A DNA stretch of 20,064 nucleotides, taken from assembly GCF_001509485.1 (NCBI RefSeq), contig NZ_LLZI01000006.1, positions 1 through 20,064 of the forward strand, written 5' to 3'. Within the stretch, counting starts at the first letter, position 1. Every line of letters begins with the position of its first letter. Origin of the DNA: Streptomyces sp. NRRL F-4489 (lineage in GTDB: Bacteria; Actinomycetota; Actinomycetes; Streptomycetales; Streptomycetaceae). Made by a program: the position numbers and the translations under genes. Below are positions 1 to 7,688 of this stretch, one piece after another. The notes under the pieces are model-generated. The model had not been told where the DNA came from and made no database searches. It saw only the letters and a program-made list of their open reading frames with translations.

Positions 1-170
1 GGGGTCGGGTGGTGGGGTGGTCGGACTTGGTTGGCCTCCCTTCTTGCGTGGTGCTTGGTCGGTTGATGGGGCGGGCTTCGCTGCTTGTGTGCTCCGACGC
101 TTGGTGTGCTCCGCTGCTTGTTGGTCCTCCGTTGCTTGGTGGTGCTTGGTGGTGCTTGTGTCTGCTTCCG
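1..170. repeat. A-depleted G/T-rich tract with degenerate tandem repeats
   Basis: The first 170 bases contain only three A residues on the plus strand, whereas the bases after about 180 are normal in A content. Inside it, units of 16-18 bases built on GCTTG followed by TCCG repeat at about 81-96, 97-113 and 114-131. They run into exact 10-base repeats TGCTTGGTGG at 133-142 and 143-152, followed by a partial third copy. No reading frame with Streptomyces-like third-position GC stands out on either strand, so it is probably non-coding or the edge of something outside the window. Confidence 0.5.
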
Positions 171-229
171 CACCGGCGGCGAGCGCGCCACCATCGCCCC
201 CTAGGGGGGCCTTCAAATGATCTCCGCTG

Positions 230-865
230 GTGGATCACGATGTCGCGATACGTCGCCATGAACTGTCGGATAGGGATTAGGAGTTCGTCCGGCCATTGCT
301 GCCCGAGTCGTTGCGGGGGCGGAAGCGGCTGGACGACCGCCGGGTCCTGAACGGGATCGTGTGCAAGTCAGGTTCCGGACCGGGCTGCCTGGCGAGATGT
401 GCCCGAGCGCTATGGCCCATGGGCCACGCTGCATACGCGATTTCGCAGGTGGGCGGCAGAGGGCTCTTTCGAGCGGATGCTGCGGGCCGCCCAGACGAAG
501 GCGGGCGCGTCGAGCAACATCGAGTGGCTGATGTCGGTCGATTCCACGATCGTCCGGAGGTGCTCTGACCAGCAAGATCCACCTGCTGCAGCTCAAGAGC
601 GATCCGCACCTGGCTCGTCCGCCGCGGCATCCCGCTCACGATCCCCGAGCGGGCCGACCAGGCCCGCGACCGGCCCCGGCGAGGCAGCCGCGCAGGCCGC
701 CCACCGGCCTTCGACCGCGAGGTCTACAAGCACCGGAGCACCGTGGAACGGTGCTTCCACCGCCTCAAGCAGTGGCGCGGCACGCCACCCACTACGTCAA
801 GACCGCCCAGTCCCCAGTCCTACGCAGCAGCCGTCAGCCTCACCTCCCTCCTGATGTGGGCCTGA
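230..865 (+). pseudogene. Decayed IS5-family (DDE) transposase
   Basis: The remnant can be pieced together from three frames. A GTG at 230 opens a frame reading RRHELSDRD, then an in-frame TAG at 278-280 where this family normally has Trp, then EFVRPLLPESLRGRKRLDD and RRVLNGIVCK. After an indel near 370 the next frame gives ERYGPWATLHTRFRRW, and later VDSTIVR with the first catalytic Asp. The middle of the gene is then missing: the sequence jumps to LTSKIHLL near 565-590 and to the C-terminal part IRTWLVRRGIPLTIPERADQ, AGRPPAFDREVYKHRSTVER, FHRLKQWRG. The end (SYAAAV, SLLMWA, stop at 863-865) is reached after more small indels. A nonsense change, several frameshifts and loss of the central Asp region make it inactive. 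I could not identify terminal inverted repeats or target duplications. Family assignment rests on motif recall. Confidence 0.85.
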
Positions 866-1333
866 TATTTGACGTCAGAACCTAGTGACTTACTGCCGCA
901 CCGACTCCGTCGCCTCCACGATGGCCGACGACACCCTGCCCCTCCAGCGGCATCACCCCGCCGCCGGCGAGGTGCCGCGCCCCGTCTGCTCCTTGATGGT
1001 GCTCGGATGCTTGGTAGTGGTGCCTGGTTGCTCGTGCCGCGGGCAGCCAACCGAGCTGGGGCAGTGAGCCGTTGGGAGAGGCGAGGCGGGTCGGCTGGAC
1101 ACCTGAGTGGCTTCCGGATCGGCCTTGGTGGTTGTTGAATCGGTGCGCGCGGCAGCTGGCGCGAGACGTGAACTCCTATGAGGCATGGGCGAGTTGTCCG
1201 ACGGAGGGTGCCGAGCCGGGCTGGCGGCGGACGGGTATCGGCGACCCGAGCCTGGGCCGGCTGGGTTGCGCCGGACGAGGACTGGGTGACGTACCGCGTA
1301 CGGATGGGCCGGCGGCCGGCCCGGGCGTGCGGG
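866..1333. other. No recognisable gene (468 bases)
   Basis: Between the transposase remnant and the ridA-like stop codon only short overlapping open frames occur, none with a recognisable motif, a good ribosome-binding site or consistent third-position GC. It may be decayed sequence left by mobile-element activity. I see no tRNA, and I cannot point to a terminator for the ridA-like gene, which ends at 1334. Confidence 0.5.
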
Positions 1334-1756
1334 TCAGCGGGCGAGGGCGGTGACTTCGACCTCTATTCGCCAGTCCGGCTGGGCCAGCGACGAGACTTCG
1401 AGCAAGGTGTCCGCCGGATAGGGCTCGGACAGGAACTCCTCGCGCAGCGTGATGACGTCGCGGAGGTTGGCGGCCATGTCCGTGACGAAGATGCCGACCT
1501 TCACCACGTCCGAGAGCGACGCCCCGGCCTCGGCCAGCACCCGCTCGACATTCGCGAACGCCTGCCGGCCCTGGGGCAGGAAATCGTCGGAAACGGTCCG
1601 TCCCTGTTCATCGATGCCCGCCTGCCCTGACACATGGATCAGGCCGCCGGCCTTGATGGCCTGAGAGATCTTGTACGGCTCGTACCAGTCCGGCGTGGTC
1701 GCGATCCGCTGGATCTCCCGCACGCCCCCGGCCTCCGCAACACCCGTCGACGACAT
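1334..1756 (-). CDS. RidA/YjgF/YER057c-family protein, catalytic Arg missing
   Basis: A protein of 140 residues in the RidA fold, the usual length for this trimeric family. Classical RidA hydrolyses reactive enamine/imine intermediates from PLP enzymes. Family features are visible: VSGQAGID near the N-terminal third, QGRQAFANVERVLAEAG in the middle, the DVVKVGIFVTDM strand, and the C-terminal EVEVTALA. However, the conserved P-A-R of active deaminases reads P-A-D here (YPADTLLEVSSL), so the substrate-carboxylate-binding Arg is Asp. That fits Rid subgroups without imine deaminase activity, whose roles are mostly unknown. A GTG at 1759 lies directly before the ATG at 1756; GGGGGAAG upstream is better spaced for the ATG, so I use it. 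The gene diverges from a MarR regulator over a short intergenic region with an operator-like inverted repeat and is probably controlled by it. Confidence 0.88.
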   Translation of the reverse strand: MSSTGVAEAGGVREIQRIATTPDWYEPYKISQAIKAGGLIHVSGQAGIDEQGRTVSDDFLPQGRQAFANVERVLAEAGASLSDVVKVGIFVTDMAANLRDVITLREEFLSEPYPADTLLEVSSLAQPDWRIEVEVTALAR

Positions 1757-1779
1757 CACACTTCCCCCTTCATCGGTCC

Positions 1780-1806
1780 ATGTGCAAGCATCTCATGCAT
1801 GCACAT
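1780..1806. promoter_or_regulatory. Operator-like inverted repeat between ridA-like and marR genes
   Basis: ATGTGCAAGCAT (1780-1791), a 3-base spacer, then ATGCATGCACAT (1795-1806). The arms are reverse complements with a single mismatch. The site lies between the divergent starts at 1756 and 1915 and directly abuts a possible plus-strand -10-like TACATA (1806-1811). MarR dimers typically bind imperfect palindromes of this size in the intergenic region next to their own gene, so autoregulation and control of the ridA-like gene is the natural reading (inference). Confidence 0.6.
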
Positions 1807-1914
1807 ACATAAGTTTCAGGCGCATGTACGCTGGTGTCAAGAGCTCAGCGAAAAACAGCGAAAAGACTCCGGGAAACGCCGGAGACAGCAGGCGGCGGAA
1901 GAAAGCGGACGGCG

Positions 1915-2322
1915 ATGGACGCGGAGCACTGGGACCGGTTCGGAGCACTGCACACGCGCGTGGAGCAGGAGTTGGCGAAGGCTCTGCAGCAGCACCACCG
2001 GCTCGGCCTCTCCGAGTACCGCGCGCTGGCCCGGCTGGCGGAGGCGGAGGACGGCGAACTGCGCATGCAGGAGCTCGCCGATCTGATCGGGTTGAACCAG
2101 AGTTCGGTCAGCCGGCTGGCCTCCCGGCTCGAATCATCCGGCCTGACCCGGCGGGACCTCTGCCCCGACGACCGGCGGGGTGTCTACAGCGTGATCACCG
2201 ACGAGGGCCGCGAAGCGCAGAGCAAGGCGCGCCCCACGTACGACAGCGCGCTGCGCGCCGCGCTCGACTCCGCCGCCGAGGACGGCCTCCTCGGCCCCCT
2301 GGTGAACTCCTTGCGGACCTGA
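1915..2322 (+). CDS. MarR-family transcriptional regulator
   Basis: A 135-residue winged-helix regulator of the MarR family, usually a dimeric repressor that releases DNA on binding small aromatic or oxidised ligands. The N-terminal helix (DAEHWDRFGALHTRVEQELA) is followed by LGLSEYRALARLAEAEDG and then the recognition region LRMQELADLIGLNQSSVSRL with ASRLESSGL, which matches the MarR helix-turn-helix. The wing RRDLCPDDRRGVYSVITDEG carries the family's D-x-R motif. The ATG at 1915 is chosen over an in-frame GTG at 1834: the extra residues are rich in Lys/Arg, have poor third-position GC and would place translation close to the promoter. It diverges from the ridA-like gene and is followed after 10 bases by the LOG-like gene, probably in one transcript. 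No cysteines suggesting a redox switch stand out apart from one beside the wing. Ligand unknown. Confidence 0.9.
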   Translation: MDAEHWDRFGALHTRVEQELAKALQQHHRLGLSEYRALARLAEAEDGELRMQELADLIGLNQSSVSRLASRLESSGLTRRDLCPDDRRGVYSVITDEGREAQSKARPTYDSALRAALDSAAEDGLLGPLVNSLRT

Positions 2323-2332
2323 CCCGACGGGC

Positions 2333-3508
2333 ATGCTGTCGCACATGGGTATGCACGCGCACGCAGAACCTCCGGTGTCCCGCGGCCCTCGCCAGCGAGG
2401 CCACGAGATCGCCTCGCTGGACGCGTTCGACCGGGTCGCCGCGACCGGCAGCCTCGCCGGGTACCACGTCCAGTCCCTCGACCTCTCCGACCGTACGTTC
2501 GCCCTGCTCGGCACGGACACCAAGGACTCGGTCTTCCTCGGCTGCGTGATGGAGCCGGACGCCGCCGCCAAAGTGCGCGCCGGGGGCGCACTGGTCTTCC
2601 CGCCGGTGCCCGGTTTGCCGTTCGATCCATACCGCGGCGCCCTCTACGCCCCGGACGAGCTCTACGCGGGGCTGCTCGACACCGGCTACGACGGCACTCC
2701 GGACGCCCGGGCCTACCGCTGGTATCAGGAGACCAAGACGACCGGCGATGTGGTCGCCGGGATGCTGCGCAGCATCCACGACGACGCCGTCTCGGACGCC
2801 CTGGATGCCCATCTCGACGGCGCACGCGTGGTCGGGGTCCTGGGCGGGCACGCCCTGGAACGCGGTTCGGCCGCCTACGCGGGCGCGGCCCGGCTCGGGC
2901 GCCGGCTCAGCCGCGAGGGCCTGACCGTGGCGACCGGCGGCGGCCCCGGCGCGATGGAGGCGGCGAACCTCGGGGCCTACACCGCCCCCTTCGAGGACCC
3001 CGTGCTCGACGCGGCACTCGCACTGCTCTCCGGGACGCCGCACTCCACGCCCTCGGTCACCCAGTGGGCCCACACCGCTTTCGACGTGCTCCGCCGCTGG
3101 CCGGGCGGCGGGCCCTCCCTCGCCATGCCCACCTGGTTCTACGGCCACGAGCCGCCGAACGCCTTCGCCTCCCATATCGCGAAGTACTTCGTCAACGCAC
3201 TGCGCGAGGAGGGTTTGCTGGCCCGGTCGAACGCCGGGCTGGTGTTCCTCCCGGGTGCGGCGGGAACGGTCCAGGAGGTCTTCGACGCCGCCACCCTGAA
3301 CTACTACCGGCCGCACGGCGAACCGACCCCGATGGTGCTCGTGGATCACCGGCACTGGACGGAGACCCTCCCTGCCTGGCCCCTGCTCCAGACCCTCTCC
3401 ACGGGCCACCCGATGGCGTCCCGGCTCACCCTGGTCGACTCCGTCGACGACGTCCCGGAGGCCCTGGCCCGTCTCACCACCGAGGCACCCCACACCGGCG
3501 AACACTGA
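2333..3508 (+). CDS. LOG-like Rossmann-fold nucleotide-binding protein
   Basis: A 391-residue cytosolic protein related to the LOG/TIGR00730 Rossmann group, whose plant and some bacterial members release cytokinin from its ribotide. GGGPGAMEAANLGA at about residues 202-215 is the first LOG motif. LPGAAGTVQEVFDA at about 306-319 sits where typical LOG proteins have PGGxGTxxE: one Gly is Ala, but Thr and Glu are kept. It is about twice the length of a simple LOG (about 190 residues). The extra N-terminal 130-160 residues contain no motif I can name, and an insert of about 50 residues separates the two motifs, so it may act on another nucleotide or glycosidic bond. It starts 10 bases after the marR stop. 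The ATG at 2333 has no strong ribosome-binding site, and ATGs at 2345 and 2351 are alternatives. The enzymatic role is not established. Confidence 0.8.
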   Translation: MLSHMGMHAHAEPPVSRGPRQRGHEIASLDAFDRVAATGSLAGYHVQSLDLSDRTFALLGTDTKDSVFLGCVMEPDAAAKVRAGGALVFPPVPGLPFDPYRGALYAPDELYAGLLDTGYDGTPDARAYRWYQETKTTGDVVAGMLRSIHDDAVSDALDAHLDGARVVGVLGGHALERGSAAYAGAARLGRRLSREGLTVATGGGPGAMEAANLGAYTAPFEDPVLDAALALLSGTPHSTPSVTQWAHTAFDVLRRWPGGGPSLAMPTWFYGHEPPNAFASHIAKYFVNALREEGLLARSNAGLVFLPGAAGTVQEVFDAATLNYYRPHGEPTPMVLVDHRHWTETLPAWPLLQTLSTGHPMASRLTLVDSVDDVPEALARLTTEAPHTGEH

Positions 3509-3734
3509 ACACGACCGCTGCCGCCGCGGCCTTGGATGTGCGTTTGATTCCCGGTCAGCCGGCTCCAGCCCGCAGCCGAGTTTCGCTCCCCCTCCTCCAT
3601 CGCCCCATCAGCCCGCTCGCCTCCCCCCTCGGCCCGAAAGATCTTTTTGCCCCGCGAGGCAACTCCCCTCCCGAAATGCACGTCTGCCAATCCAGGTAAT
3701 GAAAAGGTAATGCGGCGCGCGAACGGAGCACTCG

Positions 3735-4685
3735 GTGATCATTGGCCTTCTGACGGCCGTGGCGGCATCCGCCTGCTACGGCACGGGATCGGTCCTTCAG
3801 GCGGTGGGCTCCCGGAAGTCCGCCCGCCAGGAGGCGGCCAAGGCTTCCTCCGGCGCCGTCACCCAGCACGGCGGCCCCAGTCTCGCCTCCACCGCCAAAG
3901 CCGCCGTGACCTGGGAATTCATGGTCGGCACAGTGCTGGACTTCATAGGCTTCGGCCTGGGCGCGCTCGCCGCGCGGTTGCTGCCCCTGTTCCTCTCCCA
4001 GACAGTCATCAGCGCGAACCTCGTGATCACGGCCGTCCTCAGCATCAAGCTCCTCAACATCCGGCTGACCCGCCCCGAGTGGGCCTCCATCGCCGTCGTC
4101 TGCTCGGCACTGGTACTGCTCGCCACCGCCGCGGGCCCGGAAGGCAGCGGTGCGACTCCCCTGTCCACCCACTGGTGGCTGCTGATCGCCTCGGTCGCGC
4201 TCATCGGCGGAGGCACCTTGATCGTGCGCCTGCTCGGCGGGCGGGCCGCGATCCTGGCGGGTCTGCTCTCCGGTCTGGGCTTCGGCGCGCTCGGTGTCGG
4301 CGTGCGCGTGCTGAACGGTGTGGATCCGTTCCATCTGCCCTCCCTTCTCGCCGATCCGGCGCTGTACGCGATCCTGGTCGCGGGCGTCGGTGGGATGTAC
4401 CTGCACACCGTGGCCCTGCAGATCGGTTCGGTGAACGGCGCGACGGCGGCGCTCGTGGTGGGCGAGACCGTGGTGCCGGGCATCCTCGGTGTGCTCTGGC
4501 TGGGGGACTCCTCCCGTCCCGGCTTCGCCTGGATGGCGATCCTTGGCTTCGTGGTCGCGGTGGCCGGCGCCGTAGCGGTCGCCTGGTTCGGCGAACCGGA
4601 CTCCGCCCCCGAAGCTGCACACGACTCCATCGGGCAGGCCGATCCGGAGCCCTCAGCCGACAAGGCCCCTCGGGCTGCAGTGTGA
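3735..4685 (+). CDS. DMT-superfamily (EamA/NIPA-like) integral membrane transporter
   Basis: A 316-residue membrane protein with about nine hydrophobic segments, at roughly residues 1-20, 62-82, 86-105, 115-133, 146-166, 168-190, 208-226, 232-256 and 265-285, and a charged, Pro/Ala/Glu-rich tail from about 287 that is probably cytoplasmic. The opening IIGLLTAVAASACYGTGSVLQAVGSRKS resembles the first helix of drug/metabolite transporters and NIPA-like magnesium transporters. A polar loop of about 30 residues follows it. The GTG start at 3735 has GGAG six bases upstream and is preferred. The substrate cannot be told from sequence. It stands alone: 226 bases separate it from the LOG-like gene, and it converges with the GT4 gene over a 140-base gap. 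The upstream gap holds an AT-richer patch (about 3690-3712) that may contain a promoter, but no clear -35/-10 pair is seen. Confidence 0.78.
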   Translation: MIIGLLTAVAASACYGTGSVLQAVGSRKSARQEAAKASSGAVTQHGGPSLASTAKAAVTWEFMVGTVLDFIGFGLGALAARLLPLFLSQTVISANLVITAVLSIKLLNIRLTRPEWASIAVVCSALVLLATAAGPEGSGATPLSTHWWLLIASVALIGGGTLIVRLLGGRAAILAGLLSGLGFGALGVGVRVLNGVDPFHLPSLLADPALYAILVAGVGGMYLHTVALQIGSVNGATAALVVGETVVPGILGVLWLGDSSRPGFAWMAILGFVVAVAGAVAVAWFGEPDSAPEAAHDSIGQADPEPSADKAPRAAV

Positions 4686-4825
4686 GCAGGGTGTCGTCAC
4701 GGAGCTGAGGACGGACACGCCGGAGCCGATGCCGGTCCTCTGGTGGCGCGCGCCGGCTCGTCGGCAGGCGAGGCGTTGAAGGGCCGAGTGTCCCAAGAGC
4801 CCAAACCGCCGCCGACCAGCCACCT

Positions 4826-6001
4826 CTAGGCGCCACGCACCGCCCCAGCCCCGCCTCCTCCCCTGCCGTCCTTCTCCGCCAGAAGCCGCGACAACTGCTC
4901 GTAGGAACGGTCCCAGCCCCACTCCGCCGCCACCCAGACCCGGCCCTTCTCGCCCATGTCCCGTGCGGCGTCACGGTCGATGAGCATGGCGACGAGCCGC
5001 TCGACGACGGCGTCCGGACTCCGTCCGTCCACCACATGGCCCGTCTGGCCGTCCTGAACGGCATCGGGCGCACCGCCGGAGTCGCCGGCGAGTACGGGGA
5101 GCCCCGCGGCCGCCGCTTCCAGGAACACGATGCCCAGGCCCTCGACCTCCAGCCCGCACCGCCGGGTCCGGCATGGCATCGCGAACACGTCGGCCGCGGC
5201 GTAGAACGCCGGGAGGGCATCGTGCGCATGGGCGCCCGCGAAGACCACGGCGTCGTCTACCATCTCAGCGCTGACGAGTCGGCGCAATCGCTCTTCATCA
5301 GGCCCGCCGCCGACGAGCAGCAGGGTGGCTTCGGGTATCCATCGGCGGATCAGCGGCAGCGCGCGGATCAGCGTGTCCTGGCCCTTCCGGGGCACGAGCC
5401 GGGCCGCGCAGAGGATCACCCGGCGGCCGGTGAGGCCGTAGCGCTCACGTACAGGGCGTCCATCGAGCCCTGGCCGGAAGGCAGCCGTGTCGACGCCAGG
5501 GGCGAGGCGTGCCATACGGTGCGCAGCTGCGGGGCCGATCGCCGCCGCTATCGGCGCGCGGGTACTCGCACCGAGGTAGGTCATCACGTCCGTCTGGGCG
5601 CCGATCCTCCGGAGCAGCAGGCGCGCACCGGGCGTGCGGGCCCACCAGACCTCGTGTCCGTGTGTGGTGGCCACGGTCCTGGCCACACCTGCTTCTCTCC
5701 GCAGCCGTCCGGCCATCAGGCCGAGCGGCGCGGCGGCACCGAACCACACGCTGTCACACTCGTACCGGCGGACCAGCGCGACGGCCCGGGAGGTGGCCCT
5801 GGGCGTGGGCAGCAACGTCCGGGCCGGATCGCGGATCACCGGATAGGGCAGGGCCGCGTCGTGCTCCGCCGCTCCCGGCTCGGACGAGGTGTAGACGACC
5901 ACCTCGTCCCGCGGGAACCGGCTCGCCATGGCGTGGACGAAGGTCTCGATCCCGCCCTGGCGCGGTGGGAAGTCGTTGGTGATGATCAGCGTGCGGCTCA
6001 C
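4826..6001 (-). CDS. GT4 glycosyltransferase, PimB-like
   Basis: A 391-residue GT-B enzyme resembling the phosphatidyl-inositol mannosyltransferase PimB' of actinobacteria, which adds mannose from GDP-mannose to lipid acceptors on the inner face of the membrane. The N-terminal motif LIITNDFPPRQGGIETFVH (about residues 5-23), THGHE at 113-117 and the donor-site RLVPRKGQ at 201-208 are typical. GGGPDEERL is at about 231-239. The EVEGLGIVFLEA block (285-296) contains the E-x7-E pair (E287, E295), followed by LPVLAGDSGGAPDAV. The GTG at 6001 is preceded by a perfect AAAGGAGG seven bases away and overlaps the stop of the GT87 gene as GTGA, so the two are translationally coupled. An upstream ATG at 6037 would overlap more and is less likely. 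Streptomycetes often have more than one such paralogue, so the exact acceptor is uncertain. Confidence 0.88.
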   Translation of the reverse strand: MSRTLIITNDFPPRQGGIETFVHAMASRFPRDEVVVYTSSEPGAAEHDAALPYPVIRDPARTLLPTPRATSRAVALVRRYECDSVWFGAAAPLGLMAGRLRREAGVARTVATTHGHEVWWARTPGARLLLRRIGAQTDVMTYLGASTRAPIAAAIGPAAAHRMARLAPGVDTAAFRPGLDGRPVRERYGLTGRRVILCAARLVPRKGQDTLIRALPLIRRWIPEATLLLVGGGPDEERLRRLVSAEMVDDAVVFAGAHAHDALPAFYAAADVFAMPCRTRRCGLEVEGLGIVFLEAAAAGLPVLAGDSGGAPDAVQDGQTGHVVDGRSPDAVVERLVAMLIDRDAARDMGEKGRVWVAAEWGWDRSYEQLSRLLAEKDGRGGGGAGAVRGA

Positions 6002-7527
6002 GGTGCCGCCTCCTTTCGCGAGGGCGTGCCCTGCCATCCCGATCCGGTGCTCGGCTGCCCCCGTCCGGGGTCCACTCGTCCGGAATCGGGGTGCACGGGA
6101 CTCGCCTCAGGGGCCGCTTGCTTCGCTTCGGCGTGGTCCGCGTCGCGGACAGGCTCGCCGGGAGAGGGCTGGGTCAACGGCCGTCGGCCGCAGGGAAGTT
6201 GAGGTACGCGGCCGGGAGCGACAGTCGGCGATCCGGCCGTTGCCTGTGCCGTCAGTCGGGGCCAGGCCCACAGGACCAACGGGTAGACGAGGTAGCCGAA
6301 ACGAGTGGCCGGCATCAGGGCCATGGCCAGCGCGAGGCCGAGTGCCAGCCGGTCGGCTGCCGCGTGCACCGTCCGCGGCGGCCGTATCAGCAGGGATGCG
6401 GCGACGCCGAGGGCGGCGATTGACAGCAGCACCATGGCGACCAGCGCGCCGCCGGGGACGTAAGCCGCCAGGAGCCGTCCGGGGAGGGGGCTCTCGGCGG
6501 GTGAGGCCGTCGTCGCCAGCCCCAGCGGAAAGGCCAGGACGTTCTCGGCGAAGGCTCCCGGTGCCGTGAGCAGGAAGGGCACAACCGCCGCCGTGACCGT
6601 CACCACCGTCGCAGCGCCGCAGCTGAGGGCCTTTCGCCGGCCGTATCGGGCGGCCATCAGGGCGACCACGACGGGTACGGCGGGCCAGGCGGTCCACTTC
6701 AGGGCAGCGGCGGCGCCCAGCAGCAGCCCCGCGCCTACCGCCTTGCCCCTTCCGGCCATGGCCAGCGCCCAGCACATCAAGCCGATCACGGGGAGGTCGA
6801 TCCCCCCGACCGCCAGCGGAAGGGCCACCAGCGGGCAGGCCGCGAGCCACAGCAGTACGGGCACCCCGTCACGGCCGCATGCCGGCGCCCGCCGGGAGCG
6901 GCCATCCGGCTCGTCCGCTCTGCCGCGGCCGCGGCAGAGCACGGTGACGGCACCGCCGATCGACAGGAGGAAGGTCGCCGCCATCCACCAGCGGGCGTCC
7001 GTGAGCGGCCCGTCGCCGAACATCGCGCGGGGCAGGCCGAAGGCCGCCATACCGGGCAGGTAGGGGTTGTAGTCGGCGACGGTGGCGGGCGCGCTGAGGT
7101 AGGGGCTTCCGGAGTTGAGCAGCAGCTCGCCCGCGCGCTCGACGACCGCGACTTCGAGTTGTCCTCTGCCGGTCAGTATGAGGAGGACGAGGGGAGCGAC
7201 GACCGCGCCCGCGACGGCGATTACGGCGGGAAGCCGAGCGGTGCCGGCGGGGGCGCGGGGTGTGCGCCTTCTCCGTGCGCGGAGCGCTACGGCCACGGCC
7301 GCGCAGCCGTAGCCGGTCGCGGCGAGGAGGCCCCATGTGCGGTGCGGTACAAGGGAGGTGAAGAGTGCGAGGCCGAGCGCGGCGAGCGCGCACGCGCCCC
7401 ACCACCAGACCTCTCTTCTGTCGCGTCCGCGCTCTCCGCCCGCCGACCGCCCCAGCGTACGAGACGACTGCGGCAGGCGGCCGACACACGCGAACTCGGT
7501 TCGTTTACAAAGCAGTTGAAGATTCAT
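5998..7527 (-). CDS. GT87-like polyprenol-phosphate-dependent membrane glycosyltransferase
   Basis: A 509-residue polytopic membrane protein of the actinobacterial GT87 type (PimE-like alpha-mannosyltransferases that use polyprenyl-phosphate-mannose outside the membrane). Hydrophobic segments begin at about residue 42 and run to about 430. The loop after the third segment contains AGELLLNSGSPYLSA and DYNPYLPGMAAFGLPR with PLTDARWW, a block I associate with this family. The acidic residue expected at the start of that loop appears as Glu (QLEVAVVERAG) rather than the usual Asp. The last 80 or so residues are a Pro/Gly-rich soluble tail. ATG at 7527 has GGGAG four bases upstream. The first dozen codons have unusually low third-position GC, but no other in-frame ATG or GTG precedes the first membrane segment. 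It is coupled to the PimB-like gene, suggesting sequential glycan steps on a lipid. Confidence 0.8.
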   Translation of the reverse strand: MNLQLLCKRTEFACVGRLPQSSRTLGRSAGGERGRDRREVWWWGACALAALGLALFTSLVPHRTWGLLAATGYGCAAVAVALRARRRRTPRAPAGTARLPAVIAVAGAVVAPLVLLILTGRGQLEVAVVERAGELLLNSGSPYLSAPATVADYNPYLPGMAAFGLPRAMFGDGPLTDARWWMAATFLLSIGGAVTVLCRGRGRADEPDGRSRRAPACGRDGVPVLLWLAACPLVALPLAVGGIDLPVIGLMCWALAMAGRGKAVGAGLLLGAAAALKWTAWPAVPVVVALMAARYGRRKALSCGAATVVTVTAAVVPFLLTAPGAFAENVLAFPLGLATTASPAESPLPGRLLAAYVPGGALVAMVLLSIAALGVAASLLIRPPRTVHAAADRLALGLALAMALMPATRFGYLVYPLVLWAWPRLTAQATAGSPTVAPGRVPQLPCGRRPLTQPSPGEPVRDADHAEAKQAAPEASPVHPDSGRVDPGRGQPSTGSGWQGTPSRKEAAP

Positions 7528-7607
7528 GACGCTCCCGTCCTCGTCGTGATCACGAGGCTATGGACGGGCGGATCGCGGAGCGTCAAACGAGGAACCGAAC
7601 TTCGGCG

Positions 7608-7655
7608 TCAACCCGTGGCATGACATCCCTGCCAGGGATCAACCCGTGCGGTGAC
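7608..7655. promoter_or_regulatory. Two direct repeats flanking a small palindrome upstream of the kinase gene
   Basis: TCAACCCGTGNNNTGAC occurs at 7608-7624 and again at 7639-7655, 31 bases apart, close to three helical turns. Between the copies lies ATCCCT-GCC-AGGGAT (7625-7639, sharing one base with the second copy). The pair ends 33 bases before the kinase ATG at 7689 and lies in the divergent gap with the GT87 gene. This is the arrangement expected of a tandem regulator site, possibly for the adjacent NarL-type regulator. Confidence 0.5.
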
Positions 7656-7688
7656 GCGACTGCCGCCGGGTGCCGAAAAAATAACGGC

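Noticed and set aside
885..1067. 60-codon frame with a short hydrophobic, Cys-containing stretch
   Set aside because: No ribosome-binding site, no recognisable lipobox context and too short to support.
2195..3505. 436-codon minus-strand open frame opposite marR and the LOG-like gene
   Set aside because: Antisense shadow; the plus-strand frames carry MarR and LOG motifs.
3647..3662. Hairpin TTGCC-CCGCGA-GGCAA as a terminator after the LOG-like gene
   Set aside because: The T-run precedes rather than follows the stem on the plus strand, and the stem is only 5 bp.
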